Assembly: GCA_024516155.1 (NCBI GenBank)
Contig: JAJJXM010000039.1
Coordinates: 434,001 to 498,000 of the forward strand
From: Pyronema omphalodes
Lineage: Eukaryota > Ascomycota > Pezizomycetes > Pezizales > Pyronemataceae
DNA: 64,000 nt
Direction: 5' to 3'
Below the pieces are notes generated by a model. It searched no databases and was not told where the DNA came from. It worked only from the letters and a program-made list of their open reading frames with translations. Positions 23,392 through 35,319 of the stretch are shown piece by piece (position 1 is the first letter of the stretch; every line of letters begins with the position of its first letter). A program made the translations under genes and the position numbers.

Positions 23392-23933
23392 GGTCCTACA
23401 TAGTTAACCGTGCCACAAACTCCTTCAACCTCCAAGACAAGCAGTCAGGCAGTACGCCACTCATAGGGAGATATAAGAAGCAGTAGGGCACGACATATGG
23501 ATAGAGGTAAGGTGATTCCTTATTCCAATCGATATAGCTAAGAAGAAAACAAAGACGTGTCAACGAAAGAATTATCAACAAATCTGTCCTTACCCTTTGA
23601 CCAACGGATAGCCCTATCCACAACTTGGTACCTCTGGAACCTACGCCGAAACAAATCTTCGCCTACAGTGTGTATCTCCCTGGGCGAATGAACAGCACTA
23701 ACAGTAACCTCATTCAGAAGCGCATATCCACGTGGACGGTAACCCTGGTCACTCCAAGGTTGCAATCCATTCGAGTCTCGTTCCGCCGCTGCGTTATTCA
23801 AAGTCTTACGCAAAGCACGGCTAGCCTTATTAAATTCTATCGTCAAAGAATCAAAAATTCCAATTAAAAGCCTTTTTCTTAGCTCACTATTCATAGTGAC
23901 CTGCAGAGCTTCTTTAGTAGATCTCATCGACAT
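23392..23933 (-). CDS. Candidate gene, product unknown; truncated homolog at 40,390-40,473
   Basis: From ATG at 23,933 a frame encodes MSMRSTKEALQVTM, then basic helical sequence (RKRLLIGIFDSLTIEFNKAS) and GYRPRGYALLNEV, to about 23,590, where a GTAAGG donor precedes a pyrimidine-rich TTCTTCTTAG acceptor at ~23,537. A second open stretch (YIDWNKESPYLYPYVVPYC to ARLTM) follows to 23,396, but its phase does not match the obvious splice, so the model is uncertain. In block Q only the first ~25 codons survive (40,473 downwards) before homology stops, which places an SD2 boundary inside this gene. No family is recognised. Confidence 0.4.
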
Positions 23934-24141
23934 ATTCGAAGATTGTGCTTACGCTATGGAACTCGCAGTACCGTATACACGTGAGGAAAGAGATGGACCT
24001 CGATATATTTTTCATACCATACAATAAACCTAGCGGGAAGAACTTTGTTGCAGATCAGTCACAATTCCCTAGCCCTGAACCAGCGCGGCATCATGAGGAA
24101 TGACTCGTTCGAGTGATGCGATACGAAGCTGACCCCGTTTG

Positions 24142-24156
24142 ACGACGCTTAGATAA
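24142..24156. repeat. LINE target-site duplication (left)
   Basis: acgacgcttagataa, identical to 30,127-30,141. Confidence 0.95.
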
Positions 24157-24265
24157 TCACACGCCACTCCAACGCTAATAAAACAACACGTTTTTCGCTT
24201 AATTATCCTAATCGGGAAGTCGGAGAGAACTCTCACGGCTTCACGAATTCCACCCTCCGAGGCCC

Positions 24266-26068
24266 ATGGCTCCCATGAAGCCTCCCCCCCTCGCGCGTCG
24301 CCTCCCTCACCTCCGATATGCGCATGTTCGGTGGCAGCAACTCATCCCGAGTCTCCACGCCTGCCCCCGCCGCCGAAGACGACGTGTTTGGGTCCTCCGC
24401 ACCCGGCACCCCCACGCGTCCCAGTAAAGACGCCCCCTCCGCGGCCCCAGGATCAGGTTGGTCCTCGGGGAGCTCCCTTTCTTCGTGCCCCAGCACCGTG
24501 AAGAAACGCGCACACGTTGCGGCCTTCGGGTCGCTCGTGCAAAGCGAACTCCGTTCCGCCCCCGCCGTAGGCTCCCAGGCCTCCCCCACGTCAGCGTGTC
24601 CCTTATGGACAAGTTGTCGGAGCGCCTCGCCGCTGCGGAGGAACGCTTGAAGGCTCTGGAGGAGCAATTACGTCTCAGGAAGCCCGCCCATGCTTGTGCC
24701 CACAGGTAAACCCGCGACGTCGACCCAGTCTACCGCCCTTCGCCAGCCCCACCTGCTGGCACCACAGCAGTCTGCTCAGGCAGAGAAACCCAGAACTTCC
24801 TCCGTTGTTGTAGGCATGCCCAAGGCTGCCCCCATACCCTCCCTCCCCGCCCTCCCGCGTGCGTCCAAACTCACCGCGGCCCAATCCTACGCCGCAAAGC
24901 TCCGCAGCAACCTCCCCGAGCTCCCCCCCCCCGCCCCCCCTCCGGCGTGGCAGCTTGTTCCCTCACGCAAACAGCAGAAGGCCCCCCAACGCCCCCCAAC
25001 TTCTCCGCCCCGAAAAAACCTCGCCGCTGAAGATCGCCGCATGATCTTCATCCGTCAGGAAGGCGCCCGCCCTCGTCAAAACCAGACCAGGATTTCACGG
25101 CCGCCATCAACGTCTGCCTGCACCTCCGCGGTGCACCCCATTTCCACCGTGTGGCCCGAGTCTCCAGAAACTCGAAGGGAACGATCACGGCTACCACCAA
25201 CCGGGAGTGAGAGCGGACTCACTGATATCGTGCTACCGCAACGAGATCCTCAATGCCATCCGCGAGGTTGACCGCTTCGTGGTGGACGTCAAACCCATGG
25301 ACAAATGGGTCAAGTTGAAAGTCCACGCCATCCCCCTCAATCGTTTTCTGGGTAGAGGAAGGAATGGCCTGCAAAAGCTCGAGCTTGAGTTGCAAGCCAA
25401 CTACGACCAGCTCGAGGTCATCCCAGGTGCTCGTTGGTTGGGCAGCAGACGGCGCATTCCGAGCGCTTTGAACAGGGCGAGATTCAGTCGTCCTCAGCTG
25501 TCTTTTCGGTGAAGGGAACCCCCGCTGCGCAAATGCTATCGCTCGGGGCGCCCTCCTAGGATCCTCTCGTTACCGAGTCGAGCTCTTCAACCACGACGGC
25601 CCTGACAGTCAGTGCTCGGGCTGTCTCAAGTGGGGCACATTCGGGAGAAATGTCAAACCCCCAAGCTCTTCCGATGCCAATTCTGTGGTCAGCACCACGC
25701 TTCGGAGGAACACAAGCGGCATGATAGGATGCTCCACCTCCAAGGGACTCCCGTGTCAGCACTCGAAGCAGTCTGCTCGTTGTTAATGCAAAGGCAATCA
25801 CTACGCCAATGCACGCAACTGCCCATCCCGCCTTGAAGCCTTCGCCCTGGCCCGTCAGCGTTGCCAGATGTCTTCCTCCTCCGATCAAGCTTCCCCTGCA
25901 GCGGAAGCCTCGCAACCCGAAGCAGACCCCTCCTCTTCCGCCTCCAGCGTCCAGACGAACCCTCACCCGGAGACCACATCAGCCCTCTCCACCCCCCGTC
26001 CTGCAGCCACGGCGTCTGACCCAGACGCTATGGTCGATGCCGAAGTGCCGGATAACACTCAATGCTGA
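24266..26068 (+). pseudogene. LINE ORF1 (Gag-like RNA-binding protein), frameshifted
   Basis: A plausible ATG is at 24,266. The reading is spread over several frames: a Ser/Pro-rich N-terminus, a heptad-like stretch (MDKLSERLAAAEERLKALEEQL, ~24,605-24,670), then Pro-rich sequence and VDRFVVDVKPMDKWVKLKVHAI (~25,265-25,335). Remnants of CCHC zinc knuckles follow (GHIREKC, then CQFCGQHHASEEHK at ~25,630-25,715; a third near 25,770 is interrupted by a stop). The last segment (25,868-26,068) is Ser/Ala/Pro-rich. ORF1 proteins of this clade bind the element RNA. At least three frame changes are needed, so this copy is dead. Confidence 0.85.
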
Positions 26069-26099
26069 AGTGCCTCACGGTACTCAACTAAATTGCCGA

Positions 26100-29000
26100 A
26101 AGAGCGGTGAGGCTCTGACGGCGGTGATGGAGAGCGGTCTCGCTCTGGGGCGGATGTGGTTTTGGTTCAGGAACCCCCGACCTTCCAAGGTTGGCGTCAC
26201 CCAGCCTACGAGTTCCTCTGGGGAGGAAGGGTCCTGACGGGGAGATGGCGGGATTGGCGTGGCAGCTTCGTCCACGAGAGGACTTGGCTGCGCCCGGGAA
26301 GGTGACCTCCAGGTGCTGGATGTCACATGCAGAGGTCATAAACAAGTGCGTATTGTAAATGTTTATGACGCTCCGCGGACTGATGATGGAGTACGCCCTG
26401 CACGCAATGTGGACTGGCGCAGGATTATCGGAAGGGACACTATTCTAGCTGGCGATTTCAACGCTCACAGCAGAAGGTGGAACCCCCTGTGCGAGAGGCC
26501 ACTCCATCATCAGTTCTTAAGATCTGATGGACTCATTCGATCTCCGCTATGTCGGTGATGGTAAGGAAACCCACACCCAAACGGGCCAGATCCGACATAG
26601 CGTTATCGACTTAGTCCTGACGACGATGGAACTTGCCCCGTGGTTGCGAAGCTCCTCGATGACCCGAATCACTCCACAACGTCCGATCATGAGGCGCTGA
26701 TCTGGAAAGTGGACTCTATGACGGTCCCAGAGGACTTCGACGCCCCAACTAGAGGATGGGCGGTAGGAGAATGGCTGGAGAGTGACGAAGGAGCGCAGAA
26801 AGCGGCGTTAGATTATCGCCATCGAAGCGAACGCAGACCGCTCCTGTCCGATCACTGCTCCGAGAACGACGTAGGAAGAGGTGGTCTGGGTGCGTCAACA
26901 GCTGGTAGACATGCTGAACGCTCACGCTAGGAAGATCCGAATCACCGCTCGTTCTAAGAAGTGGTGGCACCCCGATGTTAAGCAGCACGCAGCGAGTACG
27001 GCCGGAAACGGAGGGCAGCCAAGCGAGGCAATGTTCGACAGAAGAAGAACACCGCCTCCGCAACGCCTATCTCAGCACCCAACGTCGCCACAACGAGAGT
27101 GTTGGGTTTCGTTCCTGGAGGGAGCCAACGGGGAGGCGGTATGGAAAGTCTTCGCGCAACCAAACCGCGAAATGCTGCGGTGGTTGGATCTCTCGAGGAC
27201 GAGCACGGCAACCAGGCTGACGAGGAGGATGCCAAACGTCGGATGCTCGCTGACGTTTCCTTTCCTCCCCCGAATCCATACCACGGTCACAGTCGCAACG
27301 CAGGTCCCCCAGGACGCGGATTCCTCCGAGTGACCCAAGAACTGGTCTCCGATTCGATCCACGGTCAGAGCAACTCCAAGGCTCCGGGTGGTGACGGGTT
27401 AGGAGTACCTATTATCAAGGCGCTCATGCGATGGGACCCTGAACGGGTGACTTCCATCGTCTATCACTGCGTGCGGCTAGGATTCCACCCAACCGACTGG
27501 AAAACTGCCAAAGGAGTCTGTATCCCCAAACCGGGAAAGACTCTTACCGCAAAGAGTTTCCGCATCATCTCTCTTTGAGCTGTCTGGGAAAGTTAGTTGA
27601 AAAGGTCGTCGCCACCCTCATCGCGGAGGAAGCCGAGAGGCTGCACGCTTTTCATGCTGGGCAATTTGGTGGGAGAAGAGGTCGCTCCGCCGTCGACGCC
27701 GCGGCAGTCTTAATTGAGGCGGTGGAATTCGGTTGGGAAAAGCAGAAACTCGCGGGAACTCTAATGATGGACGTTAAAGGGGCCTTTCCCACTGTCAATC
27801 GAGACTGCCTCATGCGGAAAATGCGGCGAGCAGGCATGGATGAATGCTATGTGCGGTGGGTGTCTTCGTTTATGAGTGATCGAAGAGTCGAGATATCACT
27901 AGGTGGTGAATCAGGTACACCCATCGAAACGAACACCGGCCTCCCCCAAGGATCCCCCGTGTCCCCAGTCCTTTTCTTCTATATAGCCGATCTCGCCGAT
28001 TACGTTGAAACAAGTCCCCGACGTAACAGGCCTGTCGTTTGTCGATGACGTGACCTGGATCGTGACCGGTGATTCTGCTCGGGAGGTCTCCGACAAGCTT
28101 GAACGGTGTGCAAACGCATGCTCGTGGTGGGCCTCCACCAACGCGGTGGTGTTTGAAAAAGAAAAGACGGAGCCATGCTTTTTTCTCGACGGAGGGGAGA
28201 GGCTAACCCTGACGAGGTCACAGTCTCGGTAGGTCCTCACCAGATCCCGTTCGCCTCGACAGCCATCCGTTGGCTCGGCTTTTGGCTCGATCCAAAGCTC
28301 ACTCTTAACCACCATCACCAAAAGTGGTTCACCAAAGCCAGACAACAGCATGCTCGTCTTGGAGGCTTTGTCGTGCTCAGGGACTCCCTCCGGGGCACTG
28401 CTAATCTGCAAAAGGCGGTAGTCCAGTCAGTGGCTATGTTGGCGCTGAGATCAACGCAGTCCGGCGCCTAAAAGGCAAGAGCTCGGGACGCACTGCTCGG
28501 CTGCAACTGCTCCTCAATAAGCAAGCACGAGCGGTCACGGGGTGCTTCAAAACGACTCCCTCGGCTTCTTGATGGCTGAAAGTGCCGTACGCCCAGCGGA
28601 AGCGCTCATCAAGGCCGAGAAGCAAAATTTAGGTCACGCCTTCTCACTCGCCCCCGCCCCGCCCCCCCCCTCGACCGGCACCCAACCGTCCCCGACCGCT
28701 GCGGCTATCACTGGCTGCTTAAACGCACGGAAAAGCATGTGGGTTCGAAGCAGTCGAAAATACAGTCCCCGACCGCTTTCGTCGCTTCCCCGTGGTGATC
28801 GCACCCGGGCTGAAGCTGAAACCTTCGCCCGGAATTGGAGAAACCTCACGTCCACGATGTGCATCTGGACAGATGGCTCTCGAATGGAGGGCATACGGGA
28901 GCGGGAGTGTCCGCTACATCAACGGTGCCTTTCGTTCTTCCCAGCACTACTTGGGCCGTCATACGGAGGTTTTCGACGCTGAACTCTACGCCATTTGGCG

Positions 29001-29793
29001 TGGGCTCAAGGAGTTCCATTCCAATCACTTCTGGGACCCCAACTCGAATACCAAAGCGATGTCTTTTCAGACGCCCAGGCTGCTCTCAAGCGTCTGGAGT
29101 CTGACACCCCCGGTCCTGGGCAAGAGCTCGCCAAACTTATCTCACGCGAAGCCTACGACCTCCTCTTTGATTCCGGTATCGACATGGAATTCCATTGGAT
29201 CCCGGGCCACAGCGATATCCCCGAAAACGAGGAAGCGGACCGAGTAGCGAAGGAAGCGTCGAAGCATCGATGCGACTCCCTTATGCTCAAACGGTGTGAC
29301 GACCCAGTGTGTGCTGTCCCAGCGTGGGCGTCCCTGGCGCACCTCAACCGGATCGCAACGGAAACAACATCGACCATCACTCATCGATGGATCAGGCAAC
29401 AAACAGCGACCAGCCGTTCCTTCCGCCCCCGCCAAAAATGGGGAATCCGTCCTGAGCTGGTCTCCCTCCCCAAACGCCGAGCAGCTGTGTTCCTCCAGCT
29501 TGCTTCAGGTCACGCTCTCATCGGCACCCATCTGGTGCGCGTTAAGAAAAAGGAATCGGACCGGTGCTGGTGGTGCCAGTCGGAAAAAAGACAAACCAGA
29601 GGCCATTTGTTTGGCGAATGCCCCCGCTGGCGAAAGGAGTTCAAGTGTTGAAAGGGAGGTTGAGAGAATAAGGGGACGAAGGGGAAGGCCGAGAGGAAGG
29701 CTTAAGGTGGTGGATTTATTTAGGGACGATCGTCTCACGAAAGCAATCTTGGAATTTTTGTCTGCAACGGAGATAGGCAGAAGATACGTATAG
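26100..29793 (+). pseudogene. LINE ORF2 (endonuclease, reverse transcriptase, RNase H), frameshifted
   Basis: Visible in order: endonuclease motifs DVVLVQEPP (26,153), LAGDFNAHSRRWNP (~26,445) and SDHEALIW (~26,683); reverse transcriptase motifs APGGDG (~27,378), VCIPKPGK (~27,519), MMDVKGAFPTV (~27,765), GLPQGSPVSPVLF (~27,938) and the catalytic FVDD (~28,038); RNase H motifs WTDGSR (~28,868), DAELYAIWRGL (~28,978), SDAQAALKRL (~29,063) and WIPGHSDIPENEEADRVAK (~29,196); and a C-terminal C-x2-C-x9-H-x4-C finger (~29,567). Frames alternate at least six times (for example at ~27,578, ~28,020, ~28,200 and ~28,990). The enzyme would nick DNA and prime reverse transcription, but this copy cannot make it. 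Confidence 0.93.
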
Positions 29794-30126
29794 GCATGGG
29801 CAAGGGCCAGGTGCTTAGAGGGCGAACTGTAAATTTTTTCATTACTTTTCTTTTGATGTTCACGATTTTTTCTTTTTAGTTACAAGAGGGGAAGGTGTGA
29901 GCGATACGGGGGACTGTCAGGTTTCGGCTGGGGTTAGGATTTTTTATTTCTTTTTGGTTGTTTCTTTATTTACTTATCTTTTCAGGGACGTCACGGGGAG
30001 CAGGAGATTGGGGAGCCTCTTTAGGTGGTCTCGGCCACGAGGACAGGAAAAACGGATTTAGTTTCCCGCATAGGCCTTAAAGGCCTCGAATGGTGTATGA
30101 TTAAAATCAAAATCAAATCAAATCAA

Positions 30127-30141
30127 ACGACGCTTAGATAA
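30127..30141. repeat. LINE target-site duplication (right)
   Basis: acgacgcttagataa, identical to 24,142-24,156. The leading a could instead belong to the tail. Confidence 0.95.
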
Positions 30142-30408
30142 ACATGTCGTTTTAAAGATGAATCCTTTCCTATCATTGAGGGCTTTCACTGCACTTCTCG
30201 GTAGGCTTTCGATGGATGTAACACCCGGGTGTACGTTGCACAACTTGGTGATTTTAAGGTACAATAACATACCCGGAGGTCTGGTAATATTCCTCCCGCG
30301 GGTTCGGTGGATGAGGTATGAAGCAGGCCCTCATCCTCTTTGTCCCATGTACCAGGATCCTGAGCGGGCTGTTGTGCTCAGGATTTAGGAAAATCTTTTC
30401 AGGGGAGA

Positions 30409-31540
30409 TTGGAACTTCAAGAATGGTACCGAAGATCATGGAACTCGTGGTATGTTGGTCTTGTTTCACATCGAAGGCAGGTGAAACATCCGTTTGCTTC
30501 TTGGGAGAACCAAATAACCGGGACGAATAGTGCGCAAGATGATTGTCTGGATAGGGGGATATGGTGTTCCGAAGTCGGCTTGTGTACAGGGAGCTCGGGT
30601 AGGGGCTTATCCGGAGGCGAGGAGTCTGATGGTTGGCACATGCTAAAACCTCGTGTTATCATGAAAATTATGGAGACAATTATCGAAAATGGTGCTTACT
30701 GGCTTGTATTTTCACCTTTCGAAGGTCATCTAGCAGTACTTATGAATGATAGGTTGATAGCGAAACTTTGAAGCACAGAGGGCTAACTTGACAAGCGAAG
30801 GATATCTCCACAGCCGTTATTACACGTATATTACGAGCCAAATCGAGTTAGGTATGTCCGCAGATGTTCTGTTCCTGGTGATCGAGTAAGCATCGCGAAG
30901 GGGGTTTCGGCGACGAAGCGATACCTCATGATGTAGAGTGATATTTGATGAAGCGGCGATGCTGTGTAAGATAGAGTGATATTCGATGTTTCAGGCTGGG
31001 TTTATGAAAAGCGGAACACTGTAAATTATCAACATTTTGCACGCTTACTGGAAAAACGAGTAACCCGTTGTTCTCATTATATGTTAGGTGGAGTCGGTAC
31101 CATTATATCTGCTTGATGCGCGATGGTGAGACTTGATATCACTGCGGCTGTCCGAAGATACCCTGCGGATTGGTTGTACCAACATGCAACCTTCCATTAA
31201 AACAAAGCACACTAGCTCAAAAATGCAAAATTCCGCGGTTGTAACGTTAGAGCTTCCTGGAATGGTTGTACGCGAATACTCGTGGGATGTTCAAATACTC
31301 CTTGGAGTCATGGATTCATTATCAGTTCCCCAGTTGGGGCAGCAGTATACCATATTCGGTTATACTAGAAGCCGCACTCAACTGATTTCGATAGCAATAT
31401 TATTTACTACTGGCTAATGAATGTCAACTTGGAAAGCGTCAAGGTAGTGCCACAATTCGCGGTAGACGAGGCTCGGCTAGGGAGACATAGTCCATGCGTG
31501 CTTACCCATAGTAATAAGCTGTTAGACAATATTTCCCGTC
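30409..31540 (+). pseudogene. SD2 gene of unknown function, copy P
   Basis: An open first part (30,409-30,771) encodes LQEWYRRSWNSWYVGLV and DGWHMLKPRVIMKIMETI, then breaks by one extra A after DRLIA; the next frame gives TSEGYLHSRYYTYITS to LFLVIE at a GTAAGC donor. After an intronic region (possibly with a small exon near 30,990-31,020) the last exon after a TTAG acceptor (~31,087) reads VESVPLYLLDARW, then a TGA where copy Q has TTT, then TLRIGCTNMQPS, ELPGMVVREYSWDVQ and RLGRHSPC. The sequence is clearly protein-coding in origin, and P and Q carry different lesions. No family is recognised. Confidence 0.5.
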
Positions 31541-32808
31541 GGCCAATTTTTTTTTAAAGACAACCACTGCCCGGAAATTTAAATTTGGCAGCTGGTGGTA
31601 CGTATTGCATGTTGTCAAACTTTGTCCCCTGAGAATGAATGCAAGTGCTGTAGTCTATATGTATAAGGATGTGATTATTTAGTTAAACAGACAAATGTCT
31701 TACGACATAAAATTACGGAGGAAATTGTTATTTCTGATGCCTGAAGCATTGGCATCACTGAATGGTTTAAATCTATGGTCCACATACAAAATCATTCTTC
31801 GTCACCGTCGACTAGTTAGTTACTCCAGACTCTGGATGCTTTCGGAAAACTAGCAGAACATCATGTTCTATACAATATGATCAATTAGAGGACCTATTGT
31901 GGGGTAAAGGTTTTGTGCGCAGCCGTCATTGCTTGGGCGTACAGGGCAAGCCTTCTGATCAGCAAATTTACGTTCCTGCTATCAAACCTGATATGAAGGA
32001 TGGGCCTAGACTGAAGGTTGTACCCAAAGATATTCATGGAAAAATTTTGTTTACTGGATAACCGGCGTATTCTTTTCATTCCACCGTCATAGTTGTACGA
32101 GCACAAAGGAACTTTGGGGTTTGGAATATAACTAGATAGAACTTAGGGCACGTTGCGGTGATTCGGTGATGCGGTGATGCGGTGATGCGCAGGCCGCGGA
32201 TGGTGCATACCGGATGGGAACCGAACCATTGTCTTGGGTGTGTGGGACCTTTTTGAAGTTTGGGCTTGGCGAGGCGTGTAAACAACACAACGCCTATGTG
32301 CATCATTGAAGGCCCGAGCTATGGCATATGATACGAGGCGACGATTCAACGATGCAGGTTACGACATGTACCACGTACCAATGAAATTAATCCCCACGGC
32401 ATTCCGTTATAAAACGCAGCATTAACACGTCAACAAAAAGATATTGAAATGAATTGACTCTTTCGAGAATGTATATATACCGGACTTTTGAATTTCTGGG
32501 GGTGTTGATTGGGGGTGGTGGGTTGTTTATGACAGGGTGGGGATGTATATACGGAATATTATACTGAATTTTTAAATATGGTAGTCTATCTTCTGGTGGG
32601 GTAGCTGAGTATGTAGTCGACGGTCGACCTATACTTAATACCAGCACAGCGCTATGACATACAGTATCACTCGCTTTTCACAGTCTGGTCATTTTGTTTC
32701 TATGTTTATTCGTGCGTTTTATGGAATGTCTATTCTTTTTCTTTCAGTAACAAGAATAATCAGAAGGATAAAACAAGTTACTATGCATGCGTGTATATGA
32801 TATACGCA

Positions 32809-32823
32809 CCCCCCCCCCCCCCC
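32809..32823. repeat. Poly-C tract (15 C)
   Basis: Homolog of the 11-C run at 12,371-12,381; it lies upstream of the Pro-rich gene in copy B. Confidence 0.9.
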
Positions 32824-33087
32824 ACTCTCGGAGAGTATGTTTGATCAAACATTTATATATTATCAAACATGTTCCAAGGTACGGTATAATCCAAACAATC
32901 TCACATTCTTTGTCTCCAATAATCCTCACTTCGCTTTGTCTGCGCTTTGTCTTCGCCTCGTCTTCACTTCACCTCGGTTCACCACGCTTCACCACGCTTC
33001 ACCGCTTCATCGCTATCAACCACCTCTACAAGACCATAACCTAGGACAAACAACAACATCAATGTCAAAATCCACCTAGCAACCCCC

Positions 33088-34217
33088 ATGGATCCAACGA
33101 GTATCGATACCCGAAGACAAGACGAAGTAACCGATAAACCATGGCCGGAATTGAGCTTTATGCGAACCCCCGATGAGGGGACTAGATATAGGAGTGATAA
33201 TAATTATAGTTATAGCTACCTTTCCCCGCCAATGGAGTATGATGCATACTGTAGTGGGGCTTCGGAATATAGCTGTAAGTGGTTTTTTTCTTATTCCGAT
33301 ATTGTGTTTGTTGAAAAATTAGTTGGGATTCTTTTTGTAGAGATTAATTAATAACCGTAAACAGACCGCAATCCACAACCCCCATCCGAGAACAACAGAG
33401 GTTACAGTTACAATCCTCAACCCCCGTCTCCAACACCAGCAGCATCCCCATTCCCTCCCCACAGCCAGCCTAAAAGCACCTCAGACCGCAACACACAATC
33501 CTACCCCCCATACCCCCTCTTCCACCACAACCCCGAACCCCAGCATCACAAGCACCACTATCAACCCCCTTATCTCGACCCCCCCTATCCCCATCGCAAC
33601 CCCCGCCATCCCATCCGTATCATCACCACCCTCCCCTACTACATCGACACACTAGGCCGACTCTACACGCCCCTTTCCCCCACCGGTGCCTTCACGCATC
33701 ACTGGCCGCCGGGCTTCTTCACCGCCTTCCTTTCCTCCATCTCGAACTTATCGGGAAGGTGTAGAACCCTCCTCCATCACCTCGGGGGTTCTGAAGATGA
33801 TACCGTTGCGGCTGTTAAGGCCGGCGGATGTGGGGAGGATCGGGAGGTTGTGTTTCCTGGTTCAGAGGCGGAGATTGGTTTTTGGGTGTGATGAGGGGGA
33901 GGGGTTTATGAGGGAGTTTGAGAGGCGGCATGCGGGGTTGGGTGATGGGTATGATGGTGGGGATTACGGGATAGAGTGTGGGGTTTGTAGGGAGGATGGG
34001 TTTGCTGATATAGATCCAATATGGGAGACGCTTGGGATGCGGGGTGAAGGGGGGGGGGTCTGCTTTCAGGGACGGGATAAGGAGGATGTTGCAGTTGCTG
34101 AATCATGCGGTTGTCAGGGATTGCGAGGAGGAGTTTTGGGATTTGTTTATGGTCGTTTTGCCGAGGTTGGGGAGGTTTTTGGTAGGTGTTGCGGAGAGGG
34201 GGGAGGGGGAGGTTTGA
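33088..34217 (+). pseudogene. Pro/His/Asn-rich two-exon gene, copy B (start present, two frameshifts)
   Basis: Exon 1 is 33,088-33,274 (ATG; MDPTSIDTRRQDEV...LSPPMEYDAY). The intron 33,275-33,364 (90 nt) has a GTAAGT donor and taaccgtaaacag acceptor, and exon 2 starts at 33,365. The joined frame passes through YTPLSPTGAFTHHWPPGFF but is shifted by two bases relative to copy A near 33,785, so it stops at 33,889-33,891. The constrained frame (IPLRLLRPADVGRIG, EDGFADIDPIW) reappears from ~33,800, and a second shift at a run of ten G (~34,049-34,058) leads to LLNHAVVRDCEEEFWDLF ending at 34,217. Third-position differences from copy A indicate past coding constraint. The function is unknown. Confidence 0.6.
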
Positions 34218-34432
34218 ATAGCGTTTGGGGCTATGTGCCAAGGCTGGCGTGGGGAGAGAGGGGGATGTATATGGGAGGGATGTAGATTGGCGTGAAGGCT
34301 AGGACATTTGGGAGTATCAGCGTATAAAGTTGGTTATGTATCAGGATATATATATTCTTAAATCAAAATACGACATGGCGGTAATTGTATTGGTAGTGTA
34401 CATTACCCTAGGCTCAGCGTATACGAAACACT

Positions 34433-34634
34433 GGAGGACTTCCCATCGCTCTATTGGGGGTGGATAGAACCACCTCAACTTCATCTATTCGATAGCAATA
34501 GAAAATCTGAATAGACAGGGGGGTAGGGACCCCCCTGTCTATCCTAGTGCTCTATTCGCGTTCTATAGAAAATATTTTTTTTGTGGTGAAATGGACTCTC
34601 ACGTCCGTTGCTATAGAGCGATGGGAAGTCCTCC
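34433..34634. mobile_element. 202-bp MITE with 22-bp TIRs and 3-bp target duplication; empty site in copy A
   Basis: Perfect inverted ends ggaggacttcccatcgctct(at) are flanked by act (34,430-34,432 and 34,635-34,637). The homologous sequence in SD1 copy A (around 14,021-14,040) runs straight through the site, so this is a demonstrable insertion. The interior has a G/C-rich palindrome near 34,516-34,545 (ggggtagggacccc core). TIRs with a 3-bp duplication fit PIF/Harbinger-like or CACTA-like elements; the terminal bases do not decide. Confidence 0.85.
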
Positions 34635-35300
34635 ACTATGCATATACACATTTTAGCTACACCATGTCGTGAAAGACAAACACAACAAAAACAAAATCAG
34701 ATTCTATTAAACCTTCCTCTAATAATTAATCAGATTTCAGAGATCCCCGCATATTGATACCCCGCACTCTCTCGGTACATTCAGAATCTCGATTGCCGCA
34801 TAATATACATTACCACTGTTGAATCGTTCTGACAGACTGAAGACCATTAGATTTATGAAGATGACAGATGGACTCCATCCCACAGTCACGCCCGGTTTCC
34901 AGAGACCCGTAATTTTCAAATTCGCGGATGTGGCGTCAAGTCATAGTATTCGCCTGCAGATATGACTACCGCTGATACAAGCGTAATCATATTTCTTATA
35001 AGCCCAAATTTCGATGTGCATAGGTACTGAACAGGAACTCCCGGCTACGCATCGTCTATTGATGTTGCCTACAAGACTGAGGAAAGCTATGGCGGATCTC
35101 ATGGGTGCCGTTGGAAGATGAGTCATCGTCAGAGAGTAAGTCATAATTTCTAGGCAAGTTACCATTGCTCAACGAGTCATCGCCGCTGAAGCAGTCGCCG
35201 TTGAGATTTACAATCGTCATTGTTATTTCACCTGCTGTCCATATATATACGAGATTTACTTTATCATACCAGGTGAACGCATGTCATTTTTGTTTTGGCC

Positions 35301-35319
35301 GGGGGGGGGGGGGGGGGGG
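35301..35319. repeat. Poly-G tract (19 G)
   Basis: The longest G run in the window. It occupies the site that is a long AAAAT tract in copy C and a short T/G-rich sequence in copy A. Confidence 0.95.

Larger units (their letters stand above)
24157..30126 (+). mobile_element. Full-length but degenerate Tad1-type LINE retrotransposon
   Basis: A 5,970-bp non-LTR element lies between perfect 15-bp direct repeats acgacgcttagataa (24,142-24,156 and 30,127-30,141) and ends in an A-rich (tcaaa)n tail. It carries an ORF1 with CCHC knuckles, then an ORF2 with AP-endonuclease, reverse transcriptase, RNase H and a C-terminal CCHC finger, in the order of the fungal Tad1 clade. GC content is visibly higher than its surroundings. 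The homologous site in SD2 copy Q (about 40,688-40,704) is empty, so the insertion followed the tandem duplication or was lost from Q. Many frameshifts and stops make it non-autonomous. Confidence 0.95.
23845..32120. repeat. Segmental duplication SD2, copy P (split by the LINE)
   Basis: Homology with 40,385-44,140 begins at aaagaatca and runs through the module near 24,060 to gacgacgc, is interrupted by the LINE, then resumes at 30,142 and continues to about 32,120, immediately before SD1 copy B. Copy Q carries ~1.4 kb (40,951-42,357) missing here at 30,385. Confidence 0.8.
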
